Below, piece after piece: positions 1 to 5,753 of a DNA stretch of 12,051 nucleotides; the stretch's first letter is position 1; the number at the start of each line of letters is the position of its first letter. The stretch covers positions 1 to 12,051 of the forward strand of contig DAFJ01000099.1 in the NCBI GenBank assembly GCA_002497905.1, in the 5' to 3' direction. Below the pieces are notes generated by a model, which searched no databases, was not told the origin of the DNA, and saw only the letters and a list, made by a program, of their open reading frames with translations. The position numbers and the translations under genes were made by a program. This DNA is from Euryarchaeota archaeon UBA251. Its GTDB lineage: Archaea > Thermoplasmatota > Poseidoniia > Poseidoniales > Thalassarchaeaceae.

Positions 1-2
1 CA

Positions 3-2552
3 GAAGAGCGGACGCGTCTTGGAGAGGAATTACGTCGCCTAGATAATCAGCAAACTACTCTCCAACGTGAAGAGGGTCGTGCTCGAGCCAATAGGAACGA
101 GGCAGAACGCGCCCTCGTTCGATCTCAGCAGCAGATGGAGAGTCGCTCTGGCCGCTCATCAAATCAGGCGCAAGCCGTGGCTGCTATCTGTGCGATTCGC
201 GACAGCGGGGGCATCGAAGGTATCCTTGGCCCACTTAACGAACTCTGTTGTCCAAAGGACGAAGCACACGCTCTCGCTCTATCTTATGCTCTAGGTGGGG
301 GGATGAATCACATCGTTGTCGAGAATGACGAGGTCGCAACCCAATGTATTCGTCGCCTCAAGGCAGATCGTCTAGGCCGTGCGGTATTCCTGCCCCTCAA
401 CAAAATGCAAGTCCGTCGTGCAGGTGGCCGTTCTCTGATGGTCTCTCGGCAACCTGGCATTGTTGGATTTGCTGCTGATCTACTCGAATTCGATGAGTCA
501 ATTGAGAATGCTGTTCGGAACGCCGTTCGGGATACTCTCATCGTACAGAATATGGAGATTGCAAGGAAGAATATGGGCGGTGTTCGGATGGTCACTGTCG
601 ATGGTTCAGTATTCGAAGCATCTGGAGCGATGGTTGGTGGAGCTAGCAAGGCCCCACCAGCAACCTTCGGTGGTGGGAAAGCCCCCGGCTTATCTGCTGT
701 AGAGAAAGCACAAGTCGCCCTATCAGAGGCCGAACTTGTCCTGATGACTGTGACTAGTGCTTTGGAGGAAAATAGGATCTCACAGAAGACGATTCGTGAC
801 AAGATGTCTCAGGTATCTGACATTGACGGTAGTTTACGTCTCCGCGAGGTAAAGGCCGATTTACAACGTGCCAAGAATCTCCAGAAAGATCTCATCAATC
901 AGGTGAACGCTGCGGAGAAGGACCTTGCACGCCAATCTAAGGCTCTTGAGAAGGTCGAATCGGGCGCTGCAGCGGCTGAGGCCGCCAGAGATGCTGCGGT
1001 TGATGAGCGTGATCGCCTCCTAGAACAACTCCGTTCTCAGACCCCTGAACATCTTGCGAAGCGTTTGCGTGATGCGGAGACACAGTACACTGAGTCGTCT
1101 CGGGACGCACTTTCCTCGGAATCAACTCTCACCACTGGCAGGGAACGTCTGAGTATGATGGAGGAGGAGGTGGAGAAGCTCGAAGCACGCAAGAAGGATG
1201 CTGAAGAGACCTCCAAGAACAGCCTCTCAGAGATTGAGCAGATCAAGATCGACAAAGTGGAGTGGGTTGCTGAACTCGATGAACTCAAGGAAGCACACAG
1301 CCAGGTAAGCGAAGAGCATCGTGAATTGGACGAACTTCGGACCTCTCACTTTGAGGAGCGTGCGACGCTAAAGGCTCAAGTGGATGCGATGGGCTCCAAG
1401 AGGGTCACGATTATGACTCGTATAACGGAACTCAACGCCGAGATAGATCGCAAGCACATTGCACTGAAGGATCTCGTTGAAGAGATGGCTGAGAATGAGA
1501 TTTCTATCCCTGCGGAGAATGAGATTATTCCTGCCTTTACTGAAATCGAGACGAAGGTTCGGAATCTTGAACGGCGTGTATCTAACATGGGCAGCGTAAA
1601 CTTACTTGCTATTGAGCAGTATGATGAGGCTGCCTCACGGGTTGCTCAACTTCAAGCCGATGCGAATGCACTCCGTGAGCGCCGTGAGCGACTTCTTGCT
1701 ATAGCAGACCAGTTAGAGACAGAGCGTAGGACTCGCTTGACCGATGTCCTTGATCGCGTCTCTGCGAACTTTAGTCGAGTTTACCGAATTCTACAACCAG
1801 GTGGCGCCGGAGATTTACGTCTTGAGAATCCAGATGATCCATTTTCTGGTGGCCTCCAGATGTGGGCAAAACCTCCAGGAAAGAGCAACCAAATCGAACT
1901 TCACTTACTTTCTGGTGGCGAGAAGTCGATGGCTGCACTCGCTCTCATTTTCGCGATACAGGATTTCGAACCTTCGCCGTTTTACTACTTTGATGAGGTC
2001 GATCAAAATCTCGATTCATTCAATGCAGAGAGTATCGCTCAACTCTGTCGTCTTCGAAGCGAGCGAGCTCAGTTCCTCATGGTTACGTTACGTAAGGTCA
2101 GCCTACAACTGGCAGATCATCACATCGGCGTGACTCATGGTGGTGACGGCTGTAGTCGCCTAATCATGAATTTCGATCGCGATGCAGCAGTTGAACTCGG
2201 AGAGGCAGCAGAGCGCGAACGTGAAGCTCAGGAAGCCGCTAAGGCTGAGATGGAAGGCCTTGAGGAACTTCCGAGGCTGGAGGACCGTCCTAGGGTGCCA
2301 GATGCACTACCTACGCCTGAGAGCCTTGGAGGCATCCGTGAAGATGGGGTTGAAGTTGAAGCAACTGAAGTTGATCCTCCAGAGGATGATTCTCAAGCGG
2401 CCAGCATATCTCATCTTGGCGATCGTGCAGCCGATACTAAGGAAGATCTTGATGAGCGTCTTGAATGGGAGAGTCGCCTCGAAGAAGCCATTGCTTCTGA
2501 ATCAGAGGCTTCTGAATCCAAGATCATAGAAGAATCGGACATTGAGGAGTGA
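3..2552 (+). CDS. smc: Chromosome segregation protein SMC, 5'-truncated by the window edge (hinge, second coiled coil, C-terminal ATPase half)
   Basis: SMC dimers are V-shaped ATPases that, with ScpA and ScpB, form condensin and compact and segregate the chromosome. The frame is open from base 3, so the N-terminal Walker A half lies outside the window. The 849 residues present show the end of the first coiled coil, then the hinge at about 165-650, ending in a GAMVGGA turn. A long charged heptad-type coiled coil runs from about 690 to 1740. The C-terminal head has the ABC signature LSGGEK at 1908-1925 and Walker B FYYFDEVD at 1980-2003, followed by a D-loop with NLD. After the head comes an acidic tail of about 115 residues (about 2205-2549), rich in Glu and Asp, which is longer than in textbook SMCs. 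The stop overlaps the GTG proposed for scpA. The family is certain; the role of the tail is unknown. Confidence 0.97.
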   Translation, partial: EERTRLGEELRRLDNQQTTLQREEGRARANRNEAERALVRSQQQMESRSGRSSNQAQAVAAICAIRDSGGIEGILGPLNELCCPKDEAHALALSYALGGGMNHIVVENDEVATQCIRRLKADRLGRAVFLPLNKMQVRRAGGRSLMVSRQPGIVGFAADLLEFDESIENAVRNAVRDTLIVQNMEIARKNMGGVRMVTVDGSVFEASGAMVGGASKAPPATFGGGKAPGLSAVEKAQVALSEAELVLMTVTSALEENRISQKTIRDKMSQVSDIDGSLRLREVKADLQRAKNLQKDLINQVNAAEKDLARQSKALEKVESGAAAAEAARDAAVDERDRLLEQLRSQTPEHLAKRLRDAETQYTESSRDALSSESTLTTGRERLSMMEEEVEKLEARKKDAEETSKNSLSEIEQIKIDKVEWVAELDELKEAHSQVSEEHRELDELRTSHFEERATLKAQVDAMGSKRVTIMTRITELNAEIDRKHIALKDLVEEMAENEISIPAENEIIPAFTEIETKVRNLERRVSNMGSVNLLAIEQYDEAASRVAQLQADANALRERRERLLAIADQLETERRTRLTDVLDRVSANFSRVYRILQPGGAGDLRLENPDDPFSGGLQMWAKPPGKSNQIELHLLSGGEKSMAALALIFAIQDFEPSPFYYFDEVDQNLDSFNAESIAQLCRLRSERAQFLMVTLRKVSLQLADHHIGVTHGGDGCSRLIMNFDRDAAVELGEAAEREREAQEAAKAEMEGLEELPRLEDRPRVPDALPTPESLGGIREDGVEVEATEVDPPEDDSQAASISHLGDRAADTKEDLDERLEWESRLEEAIASESEASESKIIEESDIEE

Positions 2553-3574
2553 GGTGGTTCTCTTTGGAACCTCTTGTATCTCATGATTTGCGTGCTGATA
2601 TCGTAACACGTCTTTTGGGTGGTGAGGAGGATGCGGATGCGATTCCGTTTATCGATAGGTTAGTCGAGATTGCGGAGATGGAGAATGGGGAGCATCAGAT
2701 GCTTGCTGACCCTGTTGATCGCTCAATCGCCCTAGTTTTCGAGTTGTTCCAATCCGAATCTCTTGACCCATGGGATGTTGATTTGACGATGTTCATTGAT
2801 CTGTTCGGTGAGCGAATCGAGACAGCTGAGAATATCGACCTACCAAGTTGCGGCCGCCTCATTCGTATGGCTTGGAATATCCTCCATGCTCAGACGTTTT
2901 CTCTTATTGAGCGACATGAAAATTGGGAAGATGAAGTTGATGACGATGATTGGATGTCTGACATTGGGTGGGAGGCCGATTTTGATGATAATGAGTATGG
3001 ATTCTCAGTCAATGTTCTGACCGGCCGTGCTAAGGATGCCCTCCCAGGTCTTTTCCAGGGTCGTATTCGTAGAACTACGGAATCGCGCCCTGTTACTCTC
3101 TCTGAGATGTTATTCTCACTCAAGGCAGCGCACGATCAGGCTGAAGATCGCCGATTAAGGGAGGCTGCTCGGATTCGCCATCAGGTGGACGTCGAGGAGG
3201 CCATGGCGAACGTATCATCGAGGATGCATCGTGAAAACCTAGAGGAGGATATACAGCGTTGTTGGTCAGCATTACGGAAACTTGGGAGAGATGGTTCACC
3301 TGTCGAACTTGCTGATGTTCGTACCTACCTTTCATCAATCGCTGTCGAAGAAGGCGCATCGGAAGATGAAGCGGAAGCAGAGGGCGAGATTTCTGGATTT
3401 GTTGCTTCCTTATTCCTAACACACCGCGGATTCGCGGAAATATGGCAGATGGGTGAAGCGAATCAAGGGCGCATCTTTCTTCGGGACCGTTGGCCGAAAG
3501 TTGAGACGTTTGACGAAGCATGCGTCGCTATTGCTCGTGAGCGTGGGATTACCCTTGAAGAGGTGGAGGCATGA
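2549..3574 (+). CDS. scpA: Segregation and condensation protein A (kleisin subunit)
   Basis: ScpA is the kleisin that bridges the two heads of an SMC dimer and carries ScpB. Residues about 57-121 match the ScpA N-terminal domain, with a DPWDVDLTMFIDLF stretch where the family has its 'D.YDI.I..I...Y' motif, followed by the helix that contacts the SMC neck. Residues about 275-315 look like the C-terminal winged helix that binds the SMC head. At 341 residues it is longer than typical ScpA (roughly 250-270). The excess includes a very acidic stretch at 125-150 (EDEVDDDDW and following) and another at 267-281. The proposed start is a GTG overlapping the smc TGA (GTGA). A TTG at 2564 has a better ribosome binding site, so the first five residues are uncertain. 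The identity rests on fold-level similarity and on the place between smc and scpB. Confidence 0.88.
   Translation: MRWFSLEPLVSHDLRADIVTRLLGGEEDADAIPFIDRLVEIAEMENGEHQMLADPVDRSIALVFELFQSESLDPWDVDLTMFIDLFGERIETAENIDLPSCGRLIRMAWNILHAQTFSLIERHENWEDEVDDDDWMSDIGWEADFDDNEYGFSVNVLTGRAKDALPGLFQGRIRRTTESRPVTLSEMLFSLKAAHDQAEDRRLREAARIRHQVDVEEAMANVSSRMHRENLEEDIQRCWSALRKLGRDGSPVELADVRTYLSSIAVEEGASEDEAEAEGEISGFVASLFLTHRGFAEIWQMGEANQGRIFLRDRWPKVETFDEACVAIARERGITLEEVEA
2551..2556 (+). promoter_or_regulatory. Shine-Dalgarno GAGGTG that questions the scpA start
   Basis: GAGGTG lies just after the proposed GTG start (2549) and seven bases before an in-frame TTG at 2564. The same GAGGTG core precedes scpB and the propeller gene by four or five bases. 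This suggests that translation may begin at the TTG, giving a protein five residues shorter. The GTG has only a GAGG one base upstream, which is too close to work well. Confidence 0.4.
3560..3565 (+). promoter_or_regulatory. Shine-Dalgarno of scpB
   Basis: GAGGTG ends five bases before the scpB ATG and lies inside the end of scpA. It supports the ATGA overlap start and translational coupling. Confidence 0.65.
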
Positions 3575-4191
3575 CTGATCCATCCATCGAATCCATCGTA
3601 GAGGCATTGTTGTTCTGCTCTGGTCGGTCGTTGAAATCCTCCGAGATATCCGAGCAGTCTGGGCATCCTGAGTCTGTGGTTGTCGATTCTCTGACTACGC
3701 TGCAGAACCAGTACCGTCGTAGACGAGACAGTGCTCTTTCAATTGTCGAGGTTGGAGGTCGATGGTCCATGGAAGTCCACCCGCGTCTTTCAGCACATCT
3801 ACCGAGTGAACTTCGTGGTGATATTCCTGACAGACTTCAACGTGCTGCTGCACTTATTGCCTATCATCAGCCCATGATGCAGAGTGATCTAGTCCAGATG
3901 ATGGGACCTATTGCCTATGACTACGTCCGTGCATTAGCACGGCTTGGCTTAGTCGACCGCCGTAGACAAGGTAATTCTCGTCGTTTGCGGACAACTCGCT
4001 ACTTCGCTGAGCGCTTTCAATGCCCTCACACTGAGCCAAAGAAGGTTAGAGAGTGGTTTAGGGGGCAGGCGGAGGATTCAGGTATCACGTCGCAGAATCT
4101 AGTCGACTCAATTAGAGAACTAGATCCCGATGTAGGAGACATGGATTTCGTTCCAGAATCTGATGGCACAGAGGATGACCTCGAGGACTAG
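3571..4191 (+). CDS. scpB: Segregation and condensation protein B
   Basis: ScpB dimers bind the middle of the ScpA kleisin and complete the SMC-ScpAB condensin. The 206 residues contain the two winged-helix domains of the family. The first spans about 5-80 and begins IVEALLFCSGRSLKSSEI. The second spans about 88-150 and contains the hallmark LIAYHQPMMQSDL stretch, followed by a recognition-type helix and ARLGLVDRRR. The last 25 residues are acidic, as in the neighbours. Length is normal for ScpB. The ATG overlaps the scpA stop (ATGA), so the three condensin genes form one coupled operon. The stop TAG sits in a CTAG palindrome shared with the convergent reductase gene. Confidence 0.95.
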   Translation: MTDPSIESIVEALLFCSGRSLKSSEISEQSGHPESVVVDSLTTLQNQYRRRRDSALSIVEVGGRWSMEVHPRLSAHLPSELRGDIPDRLQRAAALIAYHQPMMQSDLVQMMGPIAYDYVRALARLGLVDRRRQGNSRRLRTTRYFAERFQCPHTEPKKVREWFRGQAEDSGITSQNLVDSIRELDPDVGDMDFVPESDGTEDDLED

Positions 4192-5483
4192 ATTTGCCGA
4201 TGTTTCGCTAGCATCGTATCCACCAAGGATTGTGTGATTGCGCCTCCATGGTTACGAACAGCATCTGCAACATCGTCTATTTCGTCTCCATCAGCTCCAG
4301 CGGAGATTACCATATTCCGGAGGTGAAGGCGCATATGTCCTGCTTGGATCCCCTTCGTAGCTAGGGCGCGCATCGCACCGAGGTTTTGCGCCAATCCAGC
4401 ACAGGCCATCAGGGATGCGAGGTCTTGGGACCCATCTACATCGGCTAATCGGAGATTCAATCTTGCGACTGGGTGTACTTTCGAGGCACCTCCGACAGTC
4501 CCAACGGCTAACGGTATCTCGATTGACCCGTTGATCCAACCGTCTCCGTCAATCCACCAGCGTGTCATGGATCGGTATCTTCCGCTTAGAGCGGCATAGG
4601 CATGCGCCCCTGCTTCGATAGCCCTCCAATCTTGGCCACAGGCTACTCCAATGGAAGAAACAGCATTCATGATGCCTTTGTTGTGTGTTGCAGCACGCCA
4701 AGGGTCAGCGTCAGCGAATTCGTAGGCTAGGATGATGTCCTCGATGATTCTGCGCCCCTCTTCTGCATCTCCTTTACTGGATATTGCTTCTGGAGAGAGT
4801 CGAACTGTTGCTCGTGCAAGCCGCTCAGTCGCAAGATTCGACAGGATGCGGAGAAGTACACGCCCTCCAGTTAGTGATTCAAACCAGGGCGCTGCTCGTT
4901 CAGCCATGGTATTAACCGCGTTTGCCCCCATTGCGTCTCTTGTATCGACGACTAGGTGTACGATGAGCATTGTTTGCGACTCTGTCTCAAGTGTTCTACA
5001 GCGTATGTCTTTGCACCCTCCTCCAAGTCGGATCATGGTGGATTCAATGTCGTTGCATCTTTCGATTATGCTAAACTTTTCAGATTCGATAGCATCGATG
5101 GCTGCAGGGATATCGTCTACATCAAGAATCTGAAGTTGACCAATCATCAGGGGGGGGTCCATCTCAGTTTGGAATCCGCCGCAGGGATGGGCACGCTTTG
5201 CGATATTACTTGCAGCCGCGACTATGCTAGATTCTTCGACACAGAAGGGTATTAGTCGGGGTATTCCATCAACAAGAAAGTTCATTCCGATGCCTACTGG
5301 TAGCGAATATCTGCCTACAACGTTCTCAATCATGCGGTCAGCTGTATCTGCGTCCATTGAATCAGGATTTGACCATGCGGACATCTCATCTAGTCCGATT
5401 CCAGTGTAATCTGCTATGATCTTCCGTCGTTCATTTGCATCTAGTGCGTAGAACCCACTAATCCGACTATCGTCCACTGGCAT
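4188..5483 (-). CDS. mvaA: Hydroxymethylglutaryl-CoA reductase, class II (bacterial type)
   Basis: Converts HMG-CoA to mevalonate with two reduced nicotinamides, the committed step to archaeal isoprenoid ether lipids. Catalytic residues align with the class II enzyme of Pseudomonas mevalonii. They are Glu in VEESSIVAAAS (about 83-84), Lys269 in THNKGIMN, Asp285 in GQDWRAIEAGAH, and His383 in GHMRLH. ENVVG (53-57) and DAMGANAVNTMAE (183-195) are further class II signatures. From the ATG at 5483 the protein is 431 residues, near the 428 of the reference. Its start, DSRISGFYALD, is where class II proteins begin. In-frame alternatives are ATG 5516 and GTG 5534, neither with a clear ribosome site. 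There is no membrane anchor, so it is soluble. NADH versus NADPH preference cannot be settled here. Class II in archaea is established for Thermoplasmatales and Archaeoglobales and is thought to be an old transfer from bacteria. Confidence 0.96.
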   Translation of the reverse strand: MPVDDSRISGFYALDANERRKIIADYTGIGLDEMSAWSNPDSMDADTADRMIENVVGRYSLPVGIGMNFLVDGIPRLIPFCVEESSIVAAASNIAKRAHPCGGFQTEMDPPLMIGQLQILDVDDIPAAIDAIESEKFSIIERCNDIESTMIRLGGGCKDIRCRTLETESQTMLIVHLVVDTRDAMGANAVNTMAERAAPWFESLTGGRVLLRILSNLATERLARATVRLSPEAISSKGDAEEGRRIIEDIILAYEFADADPWRAATHNKGIMNAVSSIGVACGQDWRAIEAGAHAYAALSGRYRSMTRWWIDGDGWINGSIEIPLAVGTVGGASKVHPVARLNLRLADVDGSQDLASLMACAGLAQNLGAMRALATKGIQAGHMRLHLRNMVISAGADGDEIDDVADAVRNHGGAITQSLVDTMLAKHRQI

Positions 5484-5569
5484 TGTCTCGCCCCATTCTA
5501 TCCGAAATCGGGGCATCCTATGTCCCTTGCCCACGCGAAGATGCAGTGAAATCCTCTTTGAAATGGGGC

Positions 5570-5607
5570 AATTAACGCAATTAACGCTTTATTGCCAAGC
5601 GTTAATT
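5570..5607. repeat. Operator-like array: perfect 11-bp inverted repeat plus a third half-site
   Basis: The arms AATTAACGCTT (5579-5589) and AAGCGTTAATT (5597-5607) are exact reverse complements around the 7-base loop TATTGCC. A further direct copy of AATTAACGC lies at 5570-5578, immediately before the left arm, so GCAATTAAC occurs twice in tandem at 5568-5585. The outer copies are flanked by GGG on the left and CCC on the right, extending the symmetry. Three copies of one half-site between divergent genes look like a binding site for a dimeric DNA-binding protein. A terminator is unlikely because no T-run follows on either strand. The protein that would bind is unknown. Confidence 0.75.
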
Positions 5608-5695
5608 CCCGTTATTTCCTGTCAATTTCAAATTGTAAATGGTCTCTCAGCCATCGTATTTCACCTCTGGCGTCTGAAAAAACGATTGAGAAATG

Positions 5696-5724
5696 CGTGA
5701 ATATTATGTGAATTTGTGTGAATT
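5696..5724 (+). repeat. Helically phased TGTGAATT direct repeats upstream of a TATA box
   Basis: TGTGAATT occurs exactly at 5707-5714 and 5717-5724, ten bases apart. A degenerate copy, CGTGAATA, lies at 5696-5703, eleven bases further up. The last copy ends one base before the TATA box. One-turn spacing next to a promoter suggests an activator site or a TFB recognition element with extra contacts. No known regulator motif was recognised. Confidence 0.55.
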
Positions 5725-5725
5725 G

Positions 5726-5732
5726 TTTATAT
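5726..5732 (+). promoter_or_regulatory. TATA box of the ATPase/propeller/DUF357 operon
   Basis: TTTATAT is centred 25 bases before the ATG at 5754. This is the spacing expected when an archaeal transcript starts at or next to its start codon (leaderless). No good Shine-Dalgarno precedes that ATG, which agrees with leaderless initiation. The box therefore also argues against an earlier in-frame GTG at 5718, which would put the promoter inside the gene. Confidence 0.65.
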
Positions 5733-5753
5733 CAGTGCCCTGATGGGGCAGCG

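Larger units (their letters stand above)
5484..5753. other. Divergent intergenic region between HMG-CoA reductase and the ATPase/winged-helix gene
   Basis: This is the longest stretch without a recognised gene, unless the reductase starts at one of its upstream codons. It is distinctly AT-rich from about 5540. Besides the repeats and TATA box listed separately, it has a 13-bp palindrome (CAATTTcAAATTG) at 5623-5635. On the minus strand no convincing TATA box was found for the reductase. A weak TTTCAAAG around 5554-5562 would fit transcription starting near 5534. The layout suits a two-way regulated promoter. I see no structural RNA and no short ORF with a good start. Confidence 0.7.

Noticed and set aside
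308..802. 164-codon open frame on the minus strand inside smc
   Set aside because: It is opposite the highly conserved SMC hinge and its translation is Ser/Arg-rich without any recognisable motif; it is a shadow of the plus-strand gene.
5579..5607. Intrinsic terminator or CRISPR-like repeat
   Set aside because: There is a single dyad, no T-run after it on either strand, and no regularly spaced repeat-spacer units.
5535..5753. Replication origin in the AT-rich repeat region
   Set aside because: The inverted repeats do not match the origin recognition box pattern, the orc1 gene is over 5 kb away, and a promoter/operator reading explains the layout.
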